From Weissella cibaria KACC 11862 (GTDB taxonomy: Bacteria; Bacillota; Bacilli; Lactobacillales; Lactobacillaceae), in contig NZ_AEKT01000023.1 of the NCBI RefSeq assembly GCF_000193635.1, positions 1-64,000 of the forward strand: DNA of 64,000 nucleotides. Direction: 5' to 3'. The notes below the pieces were generated by a model, which saw nothing but the letters and a program-made list of their open reading frames with translations, had not been told where the DNA came from and did no database searches. A program made the translations under genes and the position numbers. Positions 43,835-52,271 of the stretch are shown piece by piece; the stretch's first letter is position 1, and each line of letters starts with the position of its first letter.

Positions 43835-44944
43835 ATGGGAGTTGGTAAAATACTTGGTGCGACAATCCTGACGATTTTAGTCACAGGAGGGACGTTCACC
43901 TACCTATCGCATGGTGTAATTGGCCACGAAGCAGCACCAAAGGTTCGGAAAATTCATAAACCGGTGGTTAAGCAAAATATAAACGCGCCCGTGCAACCAC
44001 AGTCGGTTTTGGCCAAAGCGATTGACCAGCAAGTCAAAGCGACTGGTCGAAGTGGCACATTATTAGTAGCCAAAGCCGGTAAAATCATTCTCAATCAGGG
44101 ATATGGTTTGGCAAATAAGCAGACTAACCAGCCAGCGACAACCCAATCTTTGTATGGGATTGCGTCACTTCAGAAGAATCTAACGGCATTGCTCGTGATG
44201 CAACAAGTGGCAACGGGGAAGATTAAGTTAACTGATAAGGTGAGCCAATATTTACCACAATTACCGGCAGCCAACACCGTTACTGTACAGCAATTGTTGA
44301 ATATGACAGCTGGTTATAATCAAATAGGCAAAACGGAAGCCACGCTTGATGAAGCAGGCTATGAAAAGTATGCGTTATCACAGTTGGTGATGGATCAACG
44401 TGGGGCTTGGTACTATTCAGCTGGTAATTACGTCGCGTTAGTTGGCATCTTGCGCCAGGTTACTGGTCGTTCTTATGCCGATTTATTAAAGGAAACGTTC
44501 AAGGGCCAACATCATATCGATTATACGGACTACAACGACTTCATTGACAGTCCATATAAGACAGCAAACTACGGGGCAGATGGGACAGCTTATTTTGATA
44601 ATCCGAATATCTTTAACCGAGAAATTGGGACCGGTAGTATTGAGATGACGACGGGTAATCTCTATAAATTACTGCGAGATGAGTTAAGCAACAAGATTAT
44701 TTCAAAGCTGCAATTTAATGCAATGATGCGACTGGCACCTAATGAAACCTATGCGAGTGGGATGTACGATGATGGCAATGCCTACCGGATGCACGGGATT
44801 ATTTTAGGCTTTGAACCGTCAGTTAAGATGAGCAAAGATGGTAAAAACATAGTTATTTGGTTAAGCAACGAAGATACAACCAAGGCACACACGAATGTGG
44901 ATCTTGTTATTCACCTCTACGATAGCCTACTAACAGTTGAGTAA
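43835..44944 (+). CDS. Membrane-anchored class C beta-lactamase-family serine hydrolase
   Basis: 369 residues: one N-terminal membrane helix (about 7-26), a linker, then the beta-lactamase/D-Ala carboxypeptidase fold. S111-L-Q-K114 (in GIASLQKN) is the catalytic SxxK; YSAGNY supplies the Tyr motif. Members act on cell-wall peptides or esters; resistance is not implied. ATG 43835 has GAGGGGG upstream; ATG 43793 lacks one. Confidence 0.85.
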   Translation: MGVGKILGATILTILVTGGTFTYLSHGVIGHEAAPKVRKIHKPVVKQNINAPVQPQSVLAKAIDQQVKATGRSGTLLVAKAGKIILNQGYGLANKQTNQPATTQSLYGIASLQKNLTALLVMQQVATGKIKLTDKVSQYLPQLPAANTVTVQQLLNMTAGYNQIGKTEATLDEAGYEKYALSQLVMDQRGAWYYSAGNYVALVGILRQVTGRSYADLLKETFKGQHHIDYTDYNDFIDSPYKTANYGADGTAYFDNPNIFNREIGTGSIEMTTGNLYKLLRDELSNKIISKLQFNAMMRLAPNETYASGMYDDGNAYRMHGIILGFEPSVKMSKDGKNIVIWLSNEDTTKAHTNVDLVIHLYDSLLTVE

Positions 44945-45015
44945 AGTCGCGAAGCATTTCGTCCGCATGAAACAGCGGAATGTTTCAATTTCGGTTCGTG
45001 AATAGTCCCAGAAAC

Positions 45016-45045
45016 TTGACAATCGATGCTTACTTAAAATACAAT
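45016..45045 (+). promoter_or_regulatory. Promoter of pyruvate oxidase
   Basis: TTGACA (45016-45021), 18-nt spacer, TACAAT (45040-45045). Confidence 0.8.
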
Positions 45046-45052
45046 GTAAACA

Positions 45053-45066
45053 AGAAAGCGCTTACA
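45053..45066 (+). promoter_or_regulatory. CcpA cre site at the pyruvate oxidase start region
   Basis: AGAAAGCGCTTACA matches 13 of 14 positions of TGWAANCGNTNWCA. It lies 7 nt after the -10, where bound CcpA would block transcription; glucose repression of pyruvate oxidase is known in lactobacilli. Confidence 0.75.
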
Positions 45067-45098
45067 ACGTTTGCTTTAAATTTATGGGGGGCATTGAA

Positions 45099-46919
45099 AT
45101 GTCAGATACGAAGATTTCTGCAGGATTAGCAGCATTGAAAGTCATGGAAGGTTGGGGGATTGACACCATGTACGGTATTCCATCAGGTACGCTTAGCGGC
45201 TTGATGAATGCAATGGGAAATCCAGAAAACAACATTAAGTTTATTCAAGTGAAGCACGAAGAAATTGGTGCCATGGCTGCCGTTATGCAATACAAGTTCG
45301 GTGGTAAAATTGCGGTAACAGTTGGTTCAGGGGGACCAGGTGCGACCCACTTGATTAACGGGTTGTATGATGCCGCAATGGATCACATCCCCGTGTTGGC
45401 CATCCTAGGTTCAAAGCCAGTTCGCGAATTGAATATGGATTCATTCCAAGAGCTAAACCAAAATCCAATGTATGAAAATATTGCGGTTTATAACCGACGT
45501 GTCGCAACGGCTGAACAATTGCCACACTTGGTGGATGATGCCATTCGTACGGCTATCTCACAACATGGTGTTGCGGTACTTGAAGTCCCTGCTGACTTTG
45601 GGTTTGCAGAGCTTGACGCCGCTTCAATTTACTCATCGCCATTGTATTCATCAGGTCCTAAGTTCCAAAACTACCGACCAGTTGAGCCACAAGCATCTGA
45701 TATCGATGCGGTTGTCGACATTTTGGCTGAATCTGAGCGTCCAGTGATTTATGCTGGATTTGGTACACAAGGCCACGGTGATTTAGTCCAAGAGTTGTCA
45801 CGGAAGATTAAGGCACCAGTCATTACGACGGGTAAGAATTTTGATAACTTCGACTGGGATTTTGAGGCATTGACGGGTTCAACCTTCCGTGTTGGTTGGA
45901 AGCCAGCTAACGAAACGGTATTGGAAGCTGATACAGTATTGTTTATGGGAACAAACTTCCCATTCTCAGAAGTTGAAGGGACGTTCCGTAACGTTAAGAA
46001 GTTTGTGCAAGTTGATGCGAACCCAGCAATGCTTGGTAAGCGTCACGAAACGGACGTTGCCATTTTGGCGGATGCAGGTAAGACGCTTGAAGCGTTGTTG
46101 GCAAAGGTGGCCCCTGTTGAAGAAAACGCTTGGTGGCGTGCAAACATTAAGAACGTGCAAAACTGGCGCGATTACATGAACAAGTTGGAGCAGAAGACAG
46201 AAGGTCCATTGCAGGCTTACCAAGTCTACAATGCGATTAACAAGTTGGCTGATGAAGATGCCATCTTCTCAACTGATGTCGGTGACGTGACCCAATTGTC
46301 AACGCGTCACTTGCACATGAATCCTAAGAACATGTGGCGAACATCACCATTGTTCGCGACGATGGGAATCGCTTTGCCTGGTGGAATCGGGGCAAAGAAC
46401 ACGTACCCAGACCGTCAAGTTTGGAACATCATCGGTGATGGTGCCTTTTCAATGACATACCCTGATGTGGTTACGAACGTTCGTTACGACATGCCAGTTA
46501 TCAATGTCGTCTTTACCAACACAGAATACGGCTTCATTAAGAACAAGTATGAGGATACTAACGAGTACAACTTCGGCGTTGATTTCACTGACGTTGATTA
46601 CGCCAAGGTTGGTGAGGCGCAAGGTGCCGTTGGTTTGACGGTTAACCGCATTGAAGATATTGATCGCGTTATGCAAGAAGCGGTTGATTACTACAAGCAA
46701 GGTCGTGTAGTGGTAGTGGATGCCAAGATTACAAAGGATCGTCCAATTCCAGTTGAAACATTGAAGTTGGATACCAACTTGTACAGTGAAGATGTCGTTG
46801 CAGACTACAAGGCCAAGTATGAGGCTGAAGACCTAGTACCATTCCGTGAATACTTGGAAGGTGAAGGCTTGACGTCAAACTACATTAAGGCTGACGAAGG
46901 CAATAAGTTTAGCTTCTAA
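45099..46919 (+). CDS. pox: Pyruvate oxidase
   Basis: Thiamine-diphosphate and FAD enzyme turning pyruvate, phosphate and O2 into acetyl phosphate, CO2 and H2O2. 606 residues with the three TPP-enzyme domains; activating Glu region [11 protein letters not shown] near residue 55 and the TPP/Mg motif [29 protein letters not shown] in pieces near 445. Family resemblance is closest to lactobacillus POX. ATG 45099 follows the GGGGGGC site; ATG 45084 overlaps it. Under CcpA control. Confidence 0.95.
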   Translation: MSDTKISAGLAALKVMEGWGIDTMYGIPSGTLSGLMNAMGNPENNIKFIQVKHEEIGAMAAVMQYKFGGKIAVTVGSGGPGATHLINGLYDAAMDHIPVLAILGSKPVRELNMDSFQELNQNPMYENIAVYNRRVATAEQLPHLVDDAIRTAISQHGVAVLEVPADFGFAELDAASIYSSPLYSSGPKFQNYRPVEPQASDIDAVVDILAESERPVIYAGFGTQGHGDLVQELSRKIKAPVITTGKNFDNFDWDFEALTGSTFRVGWKPANETVLEADTVLFMGTNFPFSEVEGTFRNVKKFVQVDANPAMLGKRHETDVAILADAGKTLEALLAKVAPVEENAWWRANIKNVQNWRDYMNKLEQKTEGPLQAYQVYNAINKLADEDAIFSTDVGDVTQLSTRHLHMNPKNMWRTSPLFATMGIALPGGIGAKNTYPDRQVWNIIGDGAFSMTYPDVVTNVRYDMPVINVVFTNTEYGFIKNKYEDTNEYNFGVDFTDVDYAKVGEAQGAVGLTVNRIEDIDRVMQEAVDYYKQGRVVVVDAKITKDRPIPVETLKLDTNLYSEDVVADYKAKYEAEDLVPFREYLEGEGLTSNYIKADEGNKFSF

Positions 46920-46945
46920 ACACACCTAAATTAGATAACCATACA

Positions 46946-46981
46946 CAAAAAAGCAGCTAACGACACTTAGCTGCTTTTTCT
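46946..46981. terminator. Bidirectional terminator between pox and the TetR gene
   Basis: AAAAAGCAGCTAA / TTAGCTGCTTTTT arms with A- and T-runs, between convergent genes. Confidence 0.9.
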
Positions 46982-46988
46982 TATGGTG

Positions 46989-47561
46989 TTAATTATTGAT
47001 CATTGTGCTAGCAGAATTGTTCAGGGCGTAAATCAAAATTGGCGCGAAGGACTCTGGTAAGACCGGCTCAGTTTGATTCATCCAGATTGACACAAGGCCA
47101 ATGAATTCATGGATAATTACTTTAGATTGCACAGTCGCTGGGACAACCACGCCCATATGTAAGCGATCTTGAAACAGTGGTAGTAGTAAATCACTGTAAC
47201 GGTCTTCCATAAAGCCGTTCCAAGTGGAATTGATTTTATCAGAATAAAGGATTTGAAAGAAGTCACGTTTGTCATAAATCAGTGGTAATACAGCATAAAC
47301 CAAGTGATGAATGATAGATGGACTACCAGCCCGCTCTGTGACAACCGCTTTAATTTCATCCTGAATATCTTGATCAACATAGTAATACAAAGATGTTAAT
47401 AGCTCGTCGGTATTGCGAAAATGGCTTTGATACATGGCCTGGCGTGAGATGCCGACCTCATCAGCAATCGCTTTGATTGTAATATCAGAAAATGATGCGG
47501 TACGTTGGGCGACTTTAGCGAATGCTTGAAAAATTTGAATGTCAGAGTCAGTGAATTGCAT
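46989..47561 (-). CDS. TetR-family transcriptional regulator
   Basis: 190 residues; HTH at about 24-50 (SDITIKAIADEVGISRQAMYQSHF) and a TetR-C-like ligand domain with an unassigned effector. Convergent with pox, so it need not control it. ATG has GGAGG upstream on the minus strand. Confidence 0.88.
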   Translation of the reverse strand: MQFTDSDIQIFQAFAKVAQRTASFSDITIKAIADEVGISRQAMYQSHFRNTDELLTSLYYYVDQDIQDEIKAVVTERAGSPSIIHHLVYAVLPLIYDKRDFFQILYSDKINSTWNGFMEDRYSDLLLPLFQDRLHMGVVVPATVQSKVIIHEFIGLVSIWMNQTEPVLPESFAPILIYALNNSASTMINN

Positions 47562-47775
47562 GATTACCTCCTTGAATTGTTAATGTGGCAATCTGATGAA
47601 ACAGTATTGTATACATGACGTATATTATATAACGTTGATTTAATGAAGTCTTATTTCATTTTCAATTTATTTTTAGGTGACGTTTACAAGTGACAACGAC
47701 GAGGCATTGAGTGCGCAAGGCGACCAAGTGTATCATAAGTTTATGGGGTACGGTTTATGATGAGGAGGTGGGACG

Positions 47776-47934
47776 ATGTCAGCAATTGTGACGTTATTCG
47801 TGGTGACAGTGGTGGTCTGGATAGCGCTGATGACGACACGTAAAAAGCAAACAAAGTTTTGGACGCTGCTAGATATACTTTTTGGCGTTATGCTAGTACT
47901 TTGGCTGGTCGTGTTAGTAAAATTGAATGCCTAA
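47776..47934 (+). CDS. Small two-helix membrane protein
   Basis: 52 residues: a hydrophobic N-terminal helix, a short basic turn (TTRKKQTK) and a second helix. Strong GAGGAGGTG site 6 nt before ATG 47776 and its own terminator support a real gene. Function unknown. Confidence 0.65.
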   Translation: MSAIVTLFVVTVVVWIALMTTRKKQTKFWTLLDILFGVMLVLWLVVLVKLNA

Positions 47935-47936
47935 TA

Positions 47937-47976
47937 AAACGCTCGCACTGAAATTAGTTGGTGTGAGCGTTTTGCT
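47937..47976 (+). terminator. Terminator after the 52-residue protein gene
   Basis: AAACGCTCGCAC / GTGTGAGCGTTT arms (one wobble pair) with trailing T-rich tract. Confidence 0.85.
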
Positions 47977-48015
47977 TTTGTTTGCTATGATAGCAGTAAT
48001 AAGGAGGCGGGGAAA

Positions 48016-48588
48016 ATGGATTTAAAAGCAGAGATTATGGCTGACCCACGGAATCAATCATTCACTGAGCGAGGTCTCGAACCAATTTACATGGTCGGGC
48101 AAGATGTCCGGATTTTAATCATTGGGCAAGCGCCGGGGTTGAAGGTTGAACAGACGGGCGTATCGTTCAATGATAAGAGTGGCGACCGACTGAGAGAGTG
48201 GATGGGCATTGATCGTGACGTATTTTATGATTCGGGCCTAATTGGTGTTTTGCCAATGGATTTTTATTATCCAGGTAAAGCGAAAACGGGTGATTTGCCA
48301 CCACGTAAATTTGTGGCGCAGGAATGGCATCAACGGATTATGGCGACGATGCCAAAGATTGACCTGATTTTGCTGCTTGGCGGTTATTCACAAAAGTATT
48401 ATTTAGACGTCAAATCTAGCGAAACCTTAACGTCGATTGTGAAACGCTTTGCAGATTTTGGCCCTAAGTATTTTCCGTTGGCTCACCCATCCCCACTTAA
48501 CAATATTTGGCTGGCTAAGAATCCATGGTTTGAAGCCACGGTTGTGCCGGCACTTCAAAAACGAGTGGCGACGATTTTGGCCAAATAA
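48016..48588 (+). CDS. Uracil-DNA glycosylase superfamily protein
   Basis: 190 residues with motif I IIGQAPGLKVEQTG, the central ILLLGGYSQKYYL segment and C-terminal HPSPLNN motif of the UDG fold. It lacks the four Cys that hold the iron-sulfur cluster of family 4/5 enzymes, so it fits the shorter, uncharacterised group found in many bacteria. Repair of uracil in DNA is probable, not shown. TAAGGAGGCGG ribosome site. Confidence 0.85.
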   Translation: MDLKAEIMADPRNQSFTERGLEPIYMVGQDVRILIIGQAPGLKVEQTGVSFNDKSGDRLREWMGIDRDVFYDSGLIGVLPMDFYYPGKAKTGDLPPRKFVAQEWHQRIMATMPKIDLILLLGGYSQKYYLDVKSSETLTSIVKRFADFGPKYFPLAHPSPLNNIWLAKNPWFEATVVPALQKRVATILAK

Positions 48589-48700
48589 GTTTGTGAAAAC
48601 ATTGTTTATTGGTAAGTATTCCTGTACACTCCTAAAAGTAGGACTAATTTAATGTCAGCTATGAACGTGCTGACCTAGAATGTGTAGGTAAGAGAATCTT

Positions 48701-51208
48701 ATGAATATAAAGCGGACGGCAATGATTGGTGGTTTGCTATTTAGTAGTGTGTTAGGTGGCATGACGATTATGTCTACGCCAACATACGCGACTGACAATA
48801 TTGCTATGGCAACTGATGCTGCATCTGACTGGGTACCAGATGCAGCGCTGCGTCAAGCACTACAAAGTGCGTTGGGTGCCGGTGTACCACTGACTAAAAG
48901 CAATGTTGCCCAAATTCAGCAATTGAATTTGACTTATGACGGCATCACGGACTTAACTGGTTTGGAATACGCCACTAATCTCGGCATCATTGACTTAACG
49001 GGGAATGCGATTTCAGACATTAGTGCGTTAGCCAAGCTGCCTAAGTTGCAGGATGTTAGCTTGCGGATGAATAAAGCGACCGTCTTACCTGATTTAACGC
49101 CTTTAACGAGTACACCGATTAAAAGTTTGAACTTAGTTGCAGACGATTATGGGTTGGTTCCTGAAAAGTTAGCGGCGCTTAATCAGATGACGACGCTAAC
49201 ATCACTTGAAATGCAGAATACGAAAGTAACCAGTGTGCCCGAACTAGGCAATTTGCATCAACTGCGTGAATTAGGTTTGGCAGGTAACAAACTAACAGAT
49301 GTTAGTGCATTGGCACCTTTGACACAATTAACGTCATTAAAGGTTGGTTCGAATCAAATTACTGATTTTACACCAATTGCCAAACTAACGAATTTGACCA
49401 CGCTTTCAATTGGTAATAATCGTAGCAGCGATATCAGCATGTTAAGCACTCTGACGAAGTTGCAACAGGGAACGTTCTCGCAGATGGGCTTAACGGATGC
49501 GATGATGCCAACATTTGCGGCAATGCCAGGTTTGACGGATTTATCAATTGATTTTAATGATCAAATCACAAGTTTGACCGCGTTGCAGCAGTTAACGAAA
49601 TTGACGAGTTTGAACTTTAGCAAAGATCAAGTCGCCGATTTAACGCCACTGCAGCATCTGACGTCGTTGACGAGTTTGAATTTCTCAAATGCGCAAGTGA
49701 CCACGCTACAACCAATCGCGGGCTTAACGAATTTGACTTATGTGAACTTGCTGCGTAATCATGTACGGGATTTGACGCCTTTAGCTAAGATGACAGGGTT
49801 AACCTATGTGAATGCAAAGCAACAGTCAATCACGTTGCCAGCGGCTGCGGTTAGTGCAGGGCAGACGGAGGTCACCGTACCAGTCACTGCTAAAGCGATT
49901 GACGGCACGTCGGTCGCAATTACCCCACAAGCAGATACTAACGTAACAGTAACGGATGACCAGGTCACATTTACCGGGGTCACAGCTGGTACGACTGGTT
50001 ATTTGGCGTGGGATAACGCAGCGGCAACGGGGAACAGTCAGCGCTTCTCTGGAACGATTACGCAATCGTTTGAGCAGGCAGTTGAGACAACCACACCAGA
50101 ATCACAACGGATTGCAGTGAAACTAGCCGTACTAAAAGGTGACGGCAGTCAATTAACATCGGTTGCTAGTAATTATGTCCAACCAGATGCGACGTTTGAA
50201 GCTGATGGTAACGGTGGTGGCTACTTGTATGTCAATGTCAGTGTGCCAAGTGCTTATGGGGATGATAGTGTGACTTTTAAGGATGGTGAGCGACTATCAA
50301 CGAAGACGGTTGGTGTGGCAACCTTAATGACGACAAAGTTTCATCTAACGCCAGCGCAAGTTGCGAATCCGTACTTTATGGAAAATATGCACGTGAATAT
50401 TGCTAGTATTGGCTATAATCATCGTTATGATGTCGCCTTTAAGGTAACCGGCATTCCGGACAGCCAACCAACGGTGACATTACCCGGTTCGGTAGCAGCT
50501 AGCTCACAGGCGCCCCAGTCTAGCCAAGCCAGTTCACAGTCATCAAGTATGAGCCAAGCGACGTCACATACAAAATCAAGTCAGGTGCTAACGAGTAAGC
50601 AGTCTCATTCGTCGCAGCAGTTTAGCAGCCAGGCTTCTCACGTACATCAAAGCTCATCGATGACGACCCAGACGCGGACTAAGCACTCTGCGGCAACACA
50701 GGAAGTGGCTTCGTCAGCAGAACGCGCAACGTTAGCCGGCAAGCGGGGCGTCACATTGGTGGCTGCTAGTCAGGCAACGTCAGCTAGTGGGGTGATTGAT
50801 ACGACACCAGCAATCACGCAAACCTTGCCATCGGTAGTCGCATCACAAACCGTAGCACCAAATAGCGTCGCAACTAGTGTGCCAAGTCTGGCGGGGAGCC
50901 AAGCGGTTAGTGCTGTGGCGGCGCCGTCAAGGATGCAACCAACACAAATTGAGGCAACGGTACCGACGAGTGCAGCGGTGCAACCAATCCAGCGTGGTCA
51001 AACCGTGCCGGTAGCGTCACAAGCTCAAGCTGCTGACCGTGTGACAACACGGCAGCCGACGCAAGCAACGACTCATACCAGGGCCGTGAGCCAACCGGCA
51101 ACCGCTGCTAAAACGTGGTCAACGCTTGATACGGTTGCCAGCGTTATCGGCGGTCTGGCCGGATTAGGAATTGCATGGGGCTTCTTAGTTTGGTTTAAAA
51201 TTTTATAG
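48701..51208 (+). CDS. Surface protein: leucine-rich repeats plus NEAT (haem-binding type) domain
   Basis: 835 residues. Signal peptide (1-31, cleavage near TYA-TDN); leucine-rich repeats of 22-residue spacing (about 75-375, repeated LTxLTSLNxS and DLTPL units); an Ig-like linker (about 375-455); a NEAT domain (about 464-590) with SVASNYVQPDATF and the diagnostic Y572-N-H-R-Y576 (YxxxY haem-contact motif); a Ser/Gln-rich stalk (600-800); a C-terminal membrane helix (about 815-833) ending KIL. There is no LPxTG, so it is membrane- and not sortase-anchored. Related LRR-NEAT proteins in bacilli (Hal) take up haem. Confidence 0.85.
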   Translation: MNIKRTAMIGGLLFSSVLGGMTIMSTPTYATDNIAMATDAASDWVPDAALRQALQSALGAGVPLTKSNVAQIQQLNLTYDGITDLTGLEYATNLGIIDLTGNAISDISALAKLPKLQDVSLRMNKATVLPDLTPLTSTPIKSLNLVADDYGLVPEKLAALNQMTTLTSLEMQNTKVTSVPELGNLHQLRELGLAGNKLTDVSALAPLTQLTSLKVGSNQITDFTPIAKLTNLTTLSIGNNRSSDISMLSTLTKLQQGTFSQMGLTDAMMPTFAAMPGLTDLSIDFNDQITSLTALQQLTKLTSLNFSKDQVADLTPLQHLTSLTSLNFSNAQVTTLQPIAGLTNLTYVNLLRNHVRDLTPLAKMTGLTYVNAKQQSITLPAAAVSAGQTEVTVPVTAKAIDGTSVAITPQADTNVTVTDDQVTFTGVTAGTTGYLAWDNAAATGNSQRFSGTITQSFEQAVETTTPESQRIAVKLAVLKGDGSQLTSVASNYVQPDATFEADGNGGGYLYVNVSVPSAYGDDSVTFKDGERLSTKTVGVATLMTTKFHLTPAQVANPYFMENMHVNIASIGYNHRYDVAFKVTGIPDSQPTVTLPGSVAASSQAPQSSQASSQSSSMSQATSHTKSSQVLTSKQSHSSQQFSSQASHVHQSSSMTTQTRTKHSAATQEVASSAERATLAGKRGVTLVAASQATSASGVIDTTPAITQTLPSVVASQTVAPNSVATSVPSLAGSQAVSAVAAPSRMQPTQIEATVPTSAAVQPIQRGQTVPVASQAQAADRVTTRQPTQATTHTRAVSQPATAAKTWSTLDTVASVIGGLAGLGIAWGFLVWFKIL

Positions 51209-51221
51209 ACACTAGTGTGCG

Positions 51222-51272
51222 AAAAAGGCCGCCAATCATCTGATTACATCAGGAGATTGGCGACCTTTTTAA
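51222..51272. terminator. Bidirectional terminator between the LRR-NEAT and aldo/keto reductase genes
   Basis: AAAAAGGCCGCCAATC / GATTGGCGACCTTTTT arms (one mismatch/wobble), between convergent genes. Confidence 0.9.
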
Positions 51273-52115
51273 CTATTCAAATTCTTCGTACTCGTTAGGA
51301 TCCTGCCCGTCAATACGGCCATCGGCACGATTTAGCTGGTTAATCGTGTCAATTTCTTCAGCAGTCAGCTTGAAATCAAAGATCGTCGCATTATCGCGTT
51401 GGTGAACCGGGTTGGTTGAACGCAAAATTGGGACAATACCGCGGTCGATATGCCAACGGGTGATAATTTGACTTGGCGTCTTGCCGTACTTGTCAGCAAT
51501 TGTTTGAACGACTGGTTCGCGCATGGCGCCACCACCACGACCAAGCGGACTCCAAGCTTCAACCGTGATGCCACGATCAATATTTGCTTGGACGTTATCC
51601 GTTTGCACCCAGTAAGGATGAATTTCAATTTGGTTCACGGCTGGCTTGACGCCGGTTGCATCAATAATACGGTCCAAGTGTTCGGGTTCGAAGTTTGAAA
51701 CACCGATTGAACGAATCAAACCTAGCTTCTGAGCTGTAACCAACGCTTGCCAAGCTTCAACGTATTTATCGCGCTTTGGGAGTGGCCAGTGAATAATGAA
51801 CAGGTCAAAGTAATCCAACCCCATGCGAGCTAGTGATTCTTGAATGGCCATCAAAGCATCATCGTAGCCGTGATATTTACCGGGCAACTTTGAGGTGATG
51901 AATAATTCACTGCGTGGTACGCCAGATTGGCGAATGGCTTCACCAACAATACCTTCGTTGTCGTAGTTTGTTGCAGAATCGATTAAACGGTAACCGCTTT
52001 TAATAGCTGCCAGAATTTGTTGACGACCAGCGCCACCACGTATCTGGTATGTTCCTAATCCCATAACAGGGAGTGGATGTCCGTCATTTAAAGTTAGTGT
52101 TGGAATGTTAACCAT
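51273..52115 (-). CDS. Aldo/keto reductase
   Basis: 280 residues, NADPH-dependent carbonyl reductase. The catalytic tetrad is visible: Asp and Tyr in IDSATNYDNE, Lys in ITSKLPG, His in FIIHWPLP. Resembles 2,5-diketogluconate reductase-like AKRs with broad aldehyde/ketone range. Start 52115 has GAGGT upstream and gives the standard VNIPTLTLNDG N-terminus; longer starts run into the intergenic cre region. Confidence 0.92.
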   Translation of the reverse strand: MVNIPTLTLNDGHPLPVMGLGTYQIRGGAGRQQILAAIKSGYRLIDSATNYDNEGIVGEAIRQSGVPRSELFITSKLPGKYHGYDDALMAIQESLARMGLDYFDLFIIHWPLPKRDKYVEAWQALVTAQKLGLIRSIGVSNFEPEHLDRIIDATGVKPAVNQIEIHPYWVQTDNVQANIDRGITVEAWSPLGRGGGAMREPVVQTIADKYGKTPSQIITRWHIDRGIVPILRSTNPVHQRDNATIFDFKLTAEEIDTINQLNRADGRIDGQDPNEYEEFE

Positions 52116-52170
52116 TTGATGTAACCTCACTTTCATTTGATAACCATACTGTCTCACTAAAAAGCAATTT

Positions 52171-52185
52171 ATGCAAACGCTATCA
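52171..52185. promoter_or_regulatory. Perfect CcpA cre site in the divergent promoter region
   Basis: ATGCAAACGCTATCA matches WTGNAANCGNWNNCW at every position. It lies between the divergent aldo/keto reductase and alpha-glucosidase genes and should give glucose repression of the latter at least. Confidence 0.8.
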
Positions 52186-52271
52186 TTATCAAGAGCAATT
52201 CTTTGCGCGACTAGGAAACAATTCGGTATATTGGCGGTAAGAACACGCGTAGTTAAGAGGAGGACACAGTA

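Noticed and set aside
48930-49830. Tandem DNA repeat or CRISPR-like array
   Set aside because: The periodicity comes from 22-residue leucine-rich repeats in a coding frame; DNA copies are divergent and there are no spacers.
51100-51208. LPxTG sortase signal at the end of the LRR-NEAT protein
   Set aside because: There is a C-terminal hydrophobic helix but no LPxTG-like motif before it and only a single Lys after it.
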